Shown piece by piece: positions 26,299 through 34,242 of a stretch of 64,000 nucleotides of DNA (position 1 is its first letter; the number at the start of each line of letters is the position of its first letter). This stretch comes from Methanomethylophilus sp963643445. Its GTDB lineage: Archaea > Thermoplasmatota > Thermoplasmata > Methanomassiliicoccales > Methanomethylophilaceae. The position numbers and the translations under genes are program-made. The stretch lies in assembly GCA_963643445.1 (NCBI GenBank), contig CAVIJO010000003.1:1-64000 (forward strand), given 5' to 3'. The notes under the pieces are model-generated. The model was not told the DNA's origin and did not search any database. It was given only the letters and a program-made list of their open reading frames with translations.

Positions 26299-26306
26299 TT
26301 TTAAAA
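26299..26306. promoter_or_regulatory. Shared palindromic TATA box TTTTAAAA
   Basis: A self-complementary TTTTAAAA lies exactly midway between ATG 26275 (minus strand) and ATG 26329 (plus strand), about 27 bp from each. That is the usual archaeal TATA-to-start distance for a leaderless mRNA, so one box could serve both genes. Confidence 0.6.
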
Positions 26307-26328
26307 CCTGAACCATGATTTGCCGAGC

Positions 26329-27096
26329 ATGGAAGTTTCGGACGCTTCCGGAAAGCGGGAAGAGAGGTTCCCGCCGTGGTACGATGCCCGCCGCACTGCC
26401 AACGCCCGTGTCCTCCTGATAGGCACGGGTTCGCTCGGCAGCAGGGTGGCCGTAGATCTTCCCGGGAAAGGTTTCCGCAGGGTCCTGATGGTCGATCCCG
26501 GCACTGTCGGGAAGGATGACATCGGACATCTGGCACATATCAGGGAAAGCGATATCGGTTCGTACCGTTCGGAGGCCGTCGCGAGGCGCATGGCGGAGGA
26601 TGCGGGATATCCGGGATTCTCTTCCGTAGCCGGCGACGTACGCAGACTGGAAGGCTGGAACTTCGAGGTCATCATAGGGTGCACGGGCGATGCCGCCGTC
26701 AGGCTGTTCGCGAACTCCCGTGCCTGCCAGTACCGCATACCATACATCGACGTGTCCGCCGACGGAAAGAGGGGGAAGATCCAGACGGTCCTTCCCGGAG
26801 GTCCGTGCGCCGAATGCGGCATGGACCGTTTCCGCACGAGGGCGCTCGACGCGAGGCCTTCGGCGGAACGTCCCGCCCGGAAGATGCGTCCCGATGCGGG
26901 AAGCGCAGAGGCTCTTGCCGAAATGGTGTCGGAGGAGGCGCTATGCATAGCGTGCGGAAGGCAGGATCTATGTGCCAGAGGGGTGCTGTATTACGACGGG
27001 AAGGATGGGAGCATCAGCATCATTCGCATGGACATCGACCCGAGATGTCCGAACCATGGCAAAGAGGAGGTATGGAAACGGACATTAAAGTCGTAA
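26329..27096 (+). CDS. E1/ThiF-like adenylyltransferase
   Basis: 255 residues. A Rossmann core has ARVLLIGTGSLGSRVA (ATP loop, residues 32-37), acidic VDPGTV (Asp56), DIGSYRSEAVAR (about 75-86) and VIIGCTGDAAVRLFAN, the order found in MoeB/ThiF/UbaA E1-like enzymes that adenylate the C-terminus of beta-grasp proteins. Cysteines at 160/163 (CAEC), 206/209 (CIAC), 215 and 240 (with His243) probably hold zinc. A clear conjugating cysteine is not obvious. It is the first gene of a three-gene overlapping operon with a beta-grasp protein and a JAB-like protein. Confidence 0.8.
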   Translation: MEVSDASGKREERFPPWYDARRTANARVLLIGTGSLGSRVAVDLPGKGFRRVLMVDPGTVGKDDIGHLAHIRESDIGSYRSEAVARRMAEDAGYPGFSSVAGDVRRLEGWNFEVIIGCTGDAAVRLFANSRACQYRIPYIDVSADGKRGKIQTVLPGGPCAECGMDRFRTRALDARPSAERPARKMRPDAGSAEALAEMVSEEALCIACGRQDLCARGVLYYDGKDGSISIIRMDIDPRCPNHGKEEVWKRTLKS

Positions 27097-27299
27097 ATAC
27101 GAAGAACGGGGCATCTCTGAGATTCGAGATGTCCGACGGATGCAGGGTGTCGGCCATCGAAAGGATCGCGGAGGAATATTGGAGCGAGGTTCCGGGGACG
27201 TTTCTGATCAGGAACGGAACGGATGTAGCCGTTCCCCGCGAATCCCTCATCTGCGGGGAAATCTATTACGTAGTCCCTTCGCCTTTGAGGGTGCGATGA
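27072..27299 (+). CDS. Predicted ubiquitin-like (beta-grasp) protein
   Basis: 75 residues, start ATG 27072 behind AGAGGAGGT. The pattern reads strand (DIKVVNTK), strand (SLRFEMSD), helix (VSAIERIAEEYW), strand (TFLIRNGTDV), then SLICGEIYYVVP. It matches the beta-grasp order and the usual 'L..cGi.dGd.lyvvP' end of ubiquitin/YukD-like folds. It ends LRVR rather than Gly-Gly, so classical conjugation chemistry is doubtful. It overlaps the E1-like gene by 25 bp and the next gene by 4 bp. Fold assignment is by pattern only. Confidence 0.62.
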   Translation: METDIKVVNTKNGASLRFEMSDGCRVSAIERIAEEYWSEVPGTFLIRNGTDVAVPRESLICGEIYYVVPSPLRVR

Positions 27300-27688
27300 G
27301 AGATGCGGAGGAACGCGCCCGTCTGACGGGGGCGGAGCTTTTCGTCACGGAGGCGCTGTTCGATGCGGTGGCCGATCTGTCGGACGATGCGTACTGCGGC
27401 GGCAGGGATGCCGAGGGCATGATTGCCGGAAAATTCTTCCGCGACGGCCGGGGGCTGTATGCCGTGGCCGCCGGTATATGCACCGGCACCGACGGCGCCG
27501 TCGGATGGTTCAGGGCTTCGGCCGGAGGTGTCGGGATGACTGCGGAGGATATAGCCAGACACTGCGAATTGTTCGGAACGGACAAGGCTTTCGCAATAAT
27601 GGTGGACAGCAGGGAATCGTCCTTCGCGGTATACGCAGTGGAGAACGGCGCCGCCCGCAGGATAAACCCGGCCGTACTGGAAGGGTGA
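27296..27688 (+). CDS. Degenerate JAB/MPN-like protein
   Basis: 130 residues. The order FVTEALFDAVADL, then DAEGMIAGKFF (38-48), GAVGWFRASAGGVGMTAEDIARH (68-89) and AFAIMVDSRES follows the JAMM/MPN isopeptidase core. Canonical residues are replaced: the Glu position reads Asp38, the His-x-His pair reads Arg73-Ala-Ser75, while Thr82...Asp85 resembles the SxxD end. It is therefore predicted to lack zinc and peptidase activity and may bind or scaffold. The ATGA overlap with the beta-grasp gene implies coupled translation. The family call is from motif spacing only. Confidence 0.55.
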   Translation: MRDAEERARLTGAELFVTEALFDAVADLSDDAYCGGRDAEGMIAGKFFRDGRGLYAVAAGICTGTDGAVGWFRASAGGVGMTAEDIARHCELFGTDKAFAIMVDSRESSFAVYAVENGAARRINPAVLEG

Positions 27689-28225
27689 TCAGACCCAGAT
27701 GGCGTGATGCGAGCGCATCTCCTCTTCGGTCATGTTCCTGCGTTTCATCAGGACGGGGATCATGCAGTCGAAGAACATCAGGGCAGTGTCCTCGAACAGC
27801 GTACCCAAAGGTGCCAGGGCCGGTGTTTCCCCGTCTTTTTCCGGTTCGACGGCGATGCACAGGTCCGAGATCTCGGCCAGTTTGCATTTTCTGTCGGACG
27901 TGAGGCAGACGACGGAGGAACCGATCCTCTTCGCAATCTGTGCCGTCTTCGTGACGGAGAGGGTCTTCCCGGTATTGGAGATCAGGATGACGAGGTCCCC
28001 CGGTGCGATTATGGGGGTTGTCATGTCTCCGACGAAGTAGACGTGAAGACCCAGCTGTACGAGGCGCACTGCGAACATCTGTCCCACGAGGCCGGATCTT
28101 CCAGCCCCGAAGATGAATATGCGGTTGCCGGAGAGGATCATGTCGGCGAAACGGACGCGGTCTTCATCGGGGATACGGCCGAGGGCTTCCCGGATGTGTC
28201 CTTCAATGTAACCGAAGGTGTCCAT
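27689..28225 (-). CDS. hxlB: 6-phospho-3-hexuloisomerase (SIS domain)
   Basis: A 178-residue single SIS-domain protein. FIFGAGRSGLVGQMFAVRL and the TTPIIAPGDLVILISNTGKT loop match 6-phospho-3-hexuloisomerase, which isomerises hexulose 6-phosphate to fructose 6-phosphate. In archaea this serves, run in reverse with HxlA, to make ribulose 5-phosphate. Its stop codon abuts the JAB-like gene (convergent). HxlA is not in the window. Confidence 0.85.
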   Translation of the reverse strand: MDTFGYIEGHIREALGRIPDEDRVRFADMILSGNRIFIFGAGRSGLVGQMFAVRLVQLGLHVYFVGDMTTPIIAPGDLVILISNTGKTLSVTKTAQIAKRIGSSVVCLTSDRKCKLAEISDLCIAVEPEKDGETPALAPLGTLFEDTALMFFDCMIPVLMKRRNMTEEEMRSHHAIWV

Positions 28226-28240
28226 TTCCCCTCACGTGCC

Positions 28241-29398
28241 TCATGCATCGGAACTGTCATTGGGGTCGGCCGGAGCAAGGGTTCCGGCGGCGACGGCGGC
28301 CGCCTCGTCGGACTTTTTCTTTTCCCTGAGGTATTTCGATGCCTTCTTGGAGAGTACTCTTTCGGTCAGAGTCCTCATGTAGACCGCATCATGTTCCAGA
28401 AGGGGAGAGGACGAGATGAGGGTGATCTCGGGCATCATGTCGGCGAGGCACTCTGCGAGTCTCTCGAATTTCAGGTCTCCTTTCTTGAGGGGAGTGAGCC
28501 ATTTCTCGTTTCCGTCCGCATCGAATTCCACATTGGAGAAGGAGGAGTAGATTCCGTCTTTGGAGTAGGGCACGAACTGGTTGATGAGATCGGCGAAATC
28601 GGTGGGGGTGATCAGCGACCCCTTGGTCCTCGACTGATACTGGGCGAAATTGAGGACGGGGACGATCGCTCCTTTGAAGGAGTCGCAGAGGTCAAGGACT
28701 TGGTCGAGGGAACCCCATACGTCCTGGTTCCCGGTGATTTCGATCCCCAGCTTAGGGTGCAGCTTCATGCCCTTCCACCACTTCATGAGGGTTTTCAGGT
28801 TGCTCTTCATGTTCGCTTCGGTATCCTTCCTGCTCCTGTCGGAGGTGTAGGGGCCGAGGCTGGTGACCACGACGCTCCCGCCGAGGGCGTTGAGGGCCAC
28901 CGCACCGTTGCGGAGGGTGTTGAAACACTGCATGGAGAGGGTCTCGGGAGGCATCTCGGCGTATTCGTCGTCCTCCGGCGCTTCATAGGACTCATCGTAG
29001 AGCTCTCCGCCCAGATCCATGTAGTAGGGCGTGTGGAGAGAGAGCGCAACGTCGTGCCTTCTCGCCATGTTGCCGAGAGCGTACAGATCCCCGAAGCAGT
29101 TGGCGACGCCGGATGCCATCTCCAGAATGTTGTCCTCCTCGTCGATTATCGCATCAGGGTCGTAGACGATATCGTCCTGGCCCTTGTCTATGCCGACGAC
29201 AAATCCGGACTCCGCAGTGAGTTCCCTTATCGACTTGCCCGCTTCCTCGTCCTCATCGGGGGCGCGGAAGTAGGTCTTGGGTCTTACCATCTGTATTTCC
29301 AGAGCGGTGAGGGCGAGGTTGTGCACGTCCTCGATTCCGTCTTTCAGAGTGCGCCCTTTGCAGGACAGCGGGATACCGGCGGGTCCGTATCTTATCAT
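28241..29398 (-). CDS. TIM-barrel protein of the AP endonuclease 2 / xylose isomerase-like superfamily
   Basis: 385 residues. SLHTPYYMDL and the overall barrel pattern (LGIEITGNQDVWGSLDQVLDLC, IVPVLNFAQYQSR) match endonuclease IV-like TIM barrels. An acidic insertion at about residues 48-90 and an Ala-rich charged tail (about 360-385) are extra compared with 280-residue endonuclease IV. Whether it cuts DNA at abasic sites or acts on sugars cannot be decided here. ATG 29398 is chosen over the upstream TTG. Confidence 0.7.
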   Translation of the reverse strand: MIRYGPAGIPLSCKGRTLKDGIEDVHNLALTALEIQMVRPKTYFRAPDEDEEAGKSIRELTAESGFVVGIDKGQDDIVYDPDAIIDEEDNILEMASGVANCFGDLYALGNMARRHDVALSLHTPYYMDLGGELYDESYEAPEDDEYAEMPPETLSMQCFNTLRNGAVALNALGGSVVVTSLGPYTSDRSRKDTEANMKSNLKTLMKWWKGMKLHPKLGIEITGNQDVWGSLDQVLDLCDSFKGAIVPVLNFAQYQSRTKGSLITPTDFADLINQFVPYSKDGIYSSFSNVEFDADGNEKWLTPLKKGDLKFERLAECLADMMPEITLISSSPLLEHDAVYMRTLTERVLSKKASKYLREKKKSDEAAAVAAGTLAPADPNDSSDA

Positions 29399-29488
29399 GG
29401 ACAATCACTGATAGGCCACCAACAAGGATTAAGGTATTAAATCTTAGCCACATCTGCAGGGAGGATATCCCCTCTTCTCCTTTATTAT

Positions 29489-29525
29489 CCCTATAATTAT
29501 AGGGGAAAAGACGGATAGTTTTATA
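29489..29525 (+). promoter_or_regulatory. L18e operon promoter with upstream palindrome
   Basis: A perfect 16-bp palindrome CCCTATAATTATAGGG (29489-29504) lies upstream of the TATA element TTTTATA (29519-29525), about 50 bp before the L18e start. A CTATAAT/ATTATAG pair also precedes the TATA box of the L3 operon. Confidence 0.5.
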
Positions 29526-29574
29526 AGCAGGACCTGCATACGAGCGCCTTACCCAATGTCGGGAGAGTCAGAAA

Positions 29575-29943
29575 ATGAGCAGAACTTGCTACAAATCTAA
29601 CCCCCAGCTTGTCGCCCTGATCGCTGATCTGAAGGCGAAGACTAGGGAGAACCAGAAGGCTGCTATCTGGCGAGACATCGCGCTCCGGCTCGAAGCACCC
29701 AGCAGGGTGTGGGCCGAGGCGAACCTCAGCAAGATACAGAAATACGCACAGGACGGAGAGACGATTCTCGTGCCCGGAAAGGTCCTCGCCGCAGGCGAGA
29801 TCGACAAGAAGGTCACCGTTGCCGCCTACAGCTTCTCCAAGAAGGCTGCAGAGGCCATCGTCGCCGCCGGAGGAAAGACCATGACCATCAGGGAACTGAT
29901 GGAAGAGAACCCTCAGGGTTCCAAAGTCAGGATCATGGGGTGA
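29575..29943 (+). CDS. rpl18e: 50S ribosomal protein L18e
   Basis: A 122-residue archaeal/eukaryotic large-subunit protein. The pattern NPQLVALIADLKAKTREN, then WRDIALRLEAPSR and VTVAAYSFSKKAAEAI, is typical. It heads the L18e-L13-S9-RpoN operon conserved in archaea. Confidence 0.96.
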   Translation: MSRTCYKSNPQLVALIADLKAKTRENQKAAIWRDIALRLEAPSRVWAEANLSKIQKYAQDGETILVPGKVLAAGEIDKKVTVAAYSFSKKAAEAIVAAGGKTMTIRELMEENPQGSKVRIMG

Positions 29944-29949
29944 ATTGTA

Positions 29950-30375
29950 ATGGTTACCGTTATCGATGGAAAGAGCCTTATCTACGGAAGGCTGGCCAGC
30001 AATGTCGCCGAAATGATCATGGCCGGAGAGGAGGTCGTAGTCCTCAACGCAGAACAGATCATCATCACCGGCGAGAGGTCCGAGATTCTCAAGGATTTCA
30101 AGAACAAGGTCGACCGCGGAGATATCTCCAAGAGGAAGGGACCGTTCTACCCCCGCCGCTCGGATCTGCTGTTCAAGAGATGCGTCAGGGGAATGATCCC
30201 CTGGATGTCCACCAGCGGAAGGGAAGCCTTCAGGCGCCTTCACGTCTTCGTCGGAGCCCCCAAACAGTTCGAGGACTCGAATAAGGTCAGGCCCGAAGAG
30301 GCAGACAGAGCCGTTACCTGCAAATACGTCACCCTGGGAGAGATCTCTGAGTTCCTTGGGTCTAAGGTGAGATGA
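29950..30375 (+). CDS. rpl13: 50S ribosomal protein L13
   Basis: A 141-residue large-subunit protein: VIDGKSLIYGRLASNVAEM at the start and RCVRGMIPWMSTSGREAFRRL in the middle, then a VGAPKQFE loop. GGTGA precedes the ATG, and the gene overlaps S9 slightly. Confidence 0.96.
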   Translation: MVTVIDGKSLIYGRLASNVAEMIMAGEEVVVLNAEQIIITGERSEILKDFKNKVDRGDISKRKGPFYPRRSDLLFKRCVRGMIPWMSTSGREAFRRLHVFVGAPKQFEDSNKVRPEEADRAVTCKYVTLGEISEFLGSKVR

Positions 30376-30380
30376 TTCAA

Positions 30381-30779
30381 ATGGACGCAGTCAACACCAG
30401 TGGAAAGAGGAAGACCGCCATTGCAAGGGCGGTCGTCAAAGAGGGGACCGGAAAGGTCGTCGTCAACAAGACGCCTATCGCCATCTACACCCCCGAGCTC
30501 GCAAGGCTCAAGATCGAGGAGCCTCTCCAGCTTGTTCCCGAGAAGGCCGCAAAGGTCGACATCTCCGTCACCGTTCAGGGCGGAGGAGTCATGGGACAGG
30601 CGGCGGCCGTCAGGACCGCCATCGCAAGGGGACTTGTCGACTACTACAAGGATGACGAGCTCGAAGCGCTCTTCAGGGCATACGACAGGACTCTTATCAT
30701 CAACGATGACAGGAGAAAACTGCCCAAGAAGCCCCTGGGACCCGGTGCCCGTGCCAAGAAGCAGAAGTCCTACCGTTGA
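30381..30779 (+). CDS. rps9: 30S ribosomal protein S9
   Basis: A 132-residue small-subunit protein with SGKRKTAIARAVVKEGTG and the basic C-terminal tail ARAKKQKSYR that reaches the decoding centre. ATG 30381 is preferred over ATG 30372 because AAGGTGA lies 10 nt before it and only 1 nt before the other. Confidence 0.95.
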   Translation: MDAVNTSGKRKTAIARAVVKEGTGKVVVNKTPIAIYTPELARLKIEEPLQLVPEKAAKVDISVTVQGGGVMGQAAAVRTAIARGLVDYYKDDELEALFRAYDRTLIINDDRRKLPKKPLGPGARAKKQKSYR

Positions 30780-30788
30780 GATGATGTC

Positions 30789-30980
30789 ATGATAATACCG
30801 GTGAGATGTTTCACATGCGGAAAGGTCGTGGGTTCCGCCTACCCCGAGTACGTGAAGCGCGTGAAGATGGGCGAGGAGCCCCAGAAGGTCCTTGATGATC
30901 TGGGATTCGAGAGATACTGCTGCCGCAGGATGATCGTTTCCCACGCAGATCTTATCGGTGAGATCGCTCAGCTCGGATGA
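30789..30980 (+). CDS. rpoN: DNA-directed RNA polymerase subunit N
   Basis: A 63-residue archaeal Rpb10 homologue with the zinc-binding RCFTCGKVVG at the N-terminus and RYCCRRMIVSH. It assembles with Rpo3/Rpo11 in the polymerase. The gene is the last of the L18e operon. Confidence 0.97.
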   Translation: MIIPVRCFTCGKVVGSAYPEYVKRVKMGEEPQKVLDDLGFERYCCRRMIVSHADLIGEIAQLG

Positions 30981-31033
30981 GATTCCAGTAATCCAAAACT
31001 TTTTAAACTAAACCACTTAATACCCTATCCAGT

Positions 31034-31109
31034 GGGCCCTTGGGGTAGCTTGGTATCCTTCATGCTTGGGGTGCATGTGACCCCGGTTCAAATCCGAGGG
31101 GGCCCACCA
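31034..31109 (+). tRNA. tRNA-Pro (anticodon GGG), CCA encoded
   Basis: Acceptor GGGCCCT pairs with GGGGCCC (last pair T-G). The anticodon arm is CATGC-TTGGGGT-GCATG, giving anticodon GGG. The T arm has a TTCAAAT loop with one C-A mismatch in the stem. The 3' CCA is encoded. A TATA element (tttttaaac) lies about 30 bp upstream. Confidence 0.95.
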
Positions 31110-31172
31110 ATTTGTTGATTATCTGATTCGTCTGCGGATTCGCCGTCCCGCAATCCGCAGGTTTTTTCGGAA

Positions 31173-32174
31173 TCAGATCTTAAAGCGGAATACGTCTTCC
31201 CAGTGTCTTCTGATGCAGATCGCCGCCGTCAGATCGGTGTTGTTGAACACGATGGACCACTGGGTGTTGCTGGTGACTTCGGCCGGATTGGGAAGCTGCG
31301 CAGAGGCTTTCAGTGCTCTCCACGCATCGTCTTCTGCGGCTTTTCCGCGGGTCTCCTCCACCACTTCAAACACTGCATCATAGCGCTCTTTCCCGTGGCC
31401 GTAGATGCCGTTATGCTGGTGCGGGAGAACTCTGTCGATATATGCCACATAGAAATTGGTGGCGGCCTCCGTGGGTGTGACCTTCATGGTGCGTTTCTCG
31501 TCATCGCAGTCGAATTCTATGATGCGTGCATCTCCGGATGCGTCGCAGACATAGATGTGGTAATCCCTTCCGTTGGTGGCGTACATGGTGTATTTTCCGA
31601 GCAGATCCACCGCCTTCTGCGTGGAGTCCGCCTTGTCGAGAATCAGACGCAGAGCCAGCGAAGTGGTGATGTTCTTCTTTCCTTCTTCATGCTGGCGTGT
31701 CGGTTTGCTGTCCAGCGTGAGAATCGCCACGGAAACACCTTTCTCATTGATTCCGTCGAGACAGAGGAACGGAGTTGTGAGACAAGCCATCTTCTTTGTG
31801 AAGGACAAAGGGTCGTTGGAGTTTATGTTGTCCAGAGCGGAGAAGGCTATGGACCGGTAACCATTCTTGGGATGGCACCTGACAAGCATTGCGGAGCTGT
31901 CGAATTTGAAATCGTAGTTGCGCCCCATCATGCGTTTTCCGTCCGCGGATTCCATGGAGAATACGGTGCAGGCAAAATCAGGAGATTTCAGTTTCACGGG
32001 GATGAATGGCAGGGATTCTTTTCTGACTGCATCAATGAAACTCTGCTCATCGGTGATTCCGCGGCCGATGACGTGTTCGACATCGTAGTTGTATCTGATG
32101 TCCATTTCATAGAGTCCGTATCCGTCGTCGTATGCAGTTATCTTTCTGACGCTTCTGATGGTTCCCATGCGCAT
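31173..32174 (-). CDS. Choloylglycine hydrolase-family (Ntn) amidase
   Basis: 333 residues. The nucleophile region CTVFSMESADGKRMMGRNYD has Cys69, Arg85 and Asp88; in bile salt hydrolases the equivalents are Cys2, Arg18 and Asp21, the same +16/+19 spacing. GINEKGVSVA and TEAATNFYVAY match later family motifs. The 68-residue lead before Cys69 would have to be removed by cleavage at FA|C, as in C45-type relatives, or the enzyme is inactive. Substrate (bile amides, N-acyl amides, penicillin V) is unknown. Codon use looks more A/T-rich than its neighbours, suggesting transfer. Confidence 0.8.
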   Translation of the reverse strand: MRMGTIRSVRKITAYDDGYGLYEMDIRYNYDVEHVIGRGITDEQSFIDAVRKESLPFIPVKLKSPDFACTVFSMESADGKRMMGRNYDFKFDSSAMLVRCHPKNGYRSIAFSALDNINSNDPLSFTKKMACLTTPFLCLDGINEKGVSVAILTLDSKPTRQHEEGKKNITTSLALRLILDKADSTQKAVDLLGKYTMYATNGRDYHIYVCDASGDARIIEFDCDDEKRTMKVTPTEAATNFYVAYIDRVLPHQHNGIYGHGKERYDAVFEVVEETRGKAAEDDAWRALKASAQLPNPAEVTSNTQWSIVFNNTDLTAAICIRRHWEDVFRFKI

Positions 32175-32283
32175 GTGTATTCCTTCTGCGGTACCGAATA
32201 ACGGAGTACTGCATCTTAATGGGATTCGGCGATATAATAAAATGGGGCCCGCCCGGCACCGGCGGGGCCGATGTACCAGACGG

Positions 32284-32310
32284 AAAAATAAGGGGCGGAA
32301 TATCCGCCCC
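32284..32310 (-). terminator. Terminator of the MFS exporter gene
   Basis: On the minus strand GGGGCGGA pairs with TCCGCCCC (32292-32299 with 32303-32310) and is followed by TTATTTTT. It starts 5 bp after the MFS stop. Confidence 0.7.
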
Positions 32311-32314
32311 AGTT

Positions 32315-33988
32315 TTAATCAAGTTTGTCCGCCGGCGGTTCGAGTGTTTCTTCCCCGGACTCTGCGGCAGGGACTTCTCCGACATCGGGGGCAGCGGCTG
32401 AGGGGACTGCCTCGGGTATGTCGTCGAAGGAGATCTCTCTGGGCATCTCGGGAGCTCTCTGAGCTTTGAAGAGAATCCCGATGATGATGAGGAACGCCAT
32501 CATGACCGCTCCGCACAGGAATGAGAAGTCCACGCTGTTTGCGAACGACAGGAGGATGTTCCCGGAGTCTGCCAGAATCAGCAGGTCGCCGGGGCCGGCG
32601 ATGCCTTCTGCGAATCTCGTTGCGGCTGCGGAAAGATCGTCGAGGACTCCGGTTCCGTGCTGGATGATGGCATAGGTGGCGGCACTGACATGTTCCCTCA
32701 GTTCGTCGCCGAGCTTGTTGCCGATGACCATGGCGAATACGGCGGTTCCGACGGTCGTACCGACGGATCTGATGACGTTGACTGCGGATGTGGTCATACC
32801 CATCTCGGAAGCCTCGGAGCTGTTCTGGACGGCGACCATGATGACCGACATCATGCATCCGAGGCCGATACCGAAGACGAACAGACACAGGGCGTAGAAC
32901 GAGAGTTCCGTTCCGACGGTCATAGTGCTGAACATGTACAGTCCGGCGGCGGTGATTATGGGTCCGACGATGAGCCAGGGTTTGTAACCGGTTCTGTTGA
33001 CCACTCCTCCGCTGATGATCGAGGTGATCATCATTCCCGCCACGAGTGCCAGGGAGTACTCGCCTGCTTCCAGGGTGTTGAGTCCCAGGATGGAGATGGC
33101 GAACATGGATGAGTACATCATGGCGCCCATCATCGCCAGGCCGAAGATGAACATGAAGATGCACGCCTGGATGACGGTCGTGTTGTGGACGAGGTGGGGG
33201 GCAAGGATAGGTTCCACTGCTTTTTTCTCGACTCCGACGAACACTACTGCGAGGACGATTGCAACTGCGATCATGACGGCGGACTCTGCGCTTGCCCACT
33301 CGAACTTGCTTCCTCCCCATTCGAAGAACAGGAGGATGTCGAGGAGCATGACGGACAGGAGGGCGATACCTCTGACGTCCACGGTAGGTTTCTCGCCGTA
33401 TACGGGGGTCGGGAACTTCTTGATGGTCAGCGCATAGGCGACGGCCGCCATGGGGATGTTGATGTAGAAGATCCAGTGCCAGCTGATGTATTCGGTGATG
33501 TATCCTCCTATGAGGGGCCCGACACCGCTGCCGATACCGAAGACCGCACCGAGTATACCCTGCATCCTCGCCCTGTCCTTGGGGGAATACAGGTCTGCGA
33601 CGGCCGCGGTGGCCACGGGGATGAGGATTCCGCCTCCGAGACCCTGGATTGCACGGCAGACGATGAGCATCATCATGCTTCCGGACAATCCTGCGAATAC
33701 GGATCCTATGACGAAGAGGGTGAGGCCGACGAGGAACAGGGGTTTCCTTCCATAGAGGTCCGACAGTTTTCCCGAGATGGGGATCATGATGGTTTCGCAC
33801 AGCATATATGCTGTGACCATCCAAGAATAGAGGTCCGTTCCGTTGAGATCCTTGGCGATCACCGGTCCGCAGGTGCCGACAATGGTCCCGTCGAAACAGG
33901 CGACAAGCATCGCGAACGCAAGTCCGAACATAATGGTGGTCCGGACTTTCGGATCGATGTTCTTGTAGGTTATCTGTTCAACAGCCAT
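32315..33988 (-). CDS. MFS multidrug exporter, DHA2 (EmrB/QacA) type
   Basis: 557 residues with about 14 hydrophobic segments. FDGTIVGTCGPVIAKDL (motif D-like, helix 1), GKLSDLYGRKPLFLVG (motif A) and GPLIGGYITEYISWHWIFYINIP (motif C) define the 14-helix drug:H+ antiporters. A Glu/Pro-rich cytosolic tail (about 515-557) follows. It is single-gene, with its own terminator and a 20-bp operator palindrome over its promoter, suggesting substrate-induced control. This transporter class is often horizontally acquired from bacteria. Confidence 0.92.
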   Translation of the reverse strand: MAVEQITYKNIDPKVRTTIMFGLAFAMLVACFDGTIVGTCGPVIAKDLNGTDLYSWMVTAYMLCETIMIPISGKLSDLYGRKPLFLVGLTLFVIGSVFAGLSGSMMMLIVCRAIQGLGGGILIPVATAAVADLYSPKDRARMQGILGAVFGIGSGVGPLIGGYITEYISWHWIFYINIPMAAVAYALTIKKFPTPVYGEKPTVDVRGIALLSVMLLDILLFFEWGGSKFEWASAESAVMIAVAIVLAVVFVGVEKKAVEPILAPHLVHNTTVIQACIFMFIFGLAMMGAMMYSSMFAISILGLNTLEAGEYSLALVAGMMITSIISGGVVNRTGYKPWLIVGPIITAAGLYMFSTMTVGTELSFYALCLFVFGIGLGCMMSVIMVAVQNSSEASEMGMTTSAVNVIRSVGTTVGTAVFAMVIGNKLGDELREHVSAATYAIIQHGTGVLDDLSAAATRFAEGIAGPGDLLILADSGNILLSFANSVDFSFLCGAVMMAFLIIIGILFKAQRAPEMPREISFDDIPEAVPSAAAPDVGEVPAAESGEETLEPPADKLD

Positions 33989-34018
33989 GAGAGTAGGCCA
34001 CTTCGAACCTGTATTTAA

Positions 34019-34038
34019 TAGTTTACCAATAAACTATC
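34019..34038. promoter_or_regulatory. Operator palindrome ATAGTTTA-CCAA-TAAACTAT
   Basis: A perfect 8-bp inverted repeat with a 4-bp centre, 31 bp upstream of the MFS start codon and overlapping its TATA-like box (tattaaatac on the minus strand, 34012-34021). A dimeric repressor bound here would block TBP/TFB. Confidence 0.6.
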
Positions 34039-34114
34039 TTCGGGCCGTTTCCGATGATGGATTATTTTTAAGTAAATTATAAATAAGGTTGTACCGGGCT
34101 TTTTAGGAAAATGC

Positions 34115-34123
34115 ATGTGCCAG
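34115..34123 (-). repeat. CTGGCACAT word, intergenic copy 5
   Basis: ATGTGCCAG on the plus strand, in the gap between the MFS gene and the XRE regulator gene. Confidence 0.6.
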
Positions 34124-34242
34124 ATGCTGCTTTTTCGTATATCCGGGGACATTTCGCAGAGGCATATCCGCAGCAAGTCCCATTAATGGTTGATGTTATT
34201 GGGATTTACGTTTGTGGTTGAAATTAAGACACCGGGCGGGGA

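Noticed and set aside
31996..32314. GC-rich stem at 32243-32270 (GGGCCCGCC ... GGCGGGGCC) as a second terminator or RNA
   Set aside because: Complementarity exists, but there is no T run in the plus direction and no promoter-linked transcript is evident; only the 32284-32310 hairpin is called.
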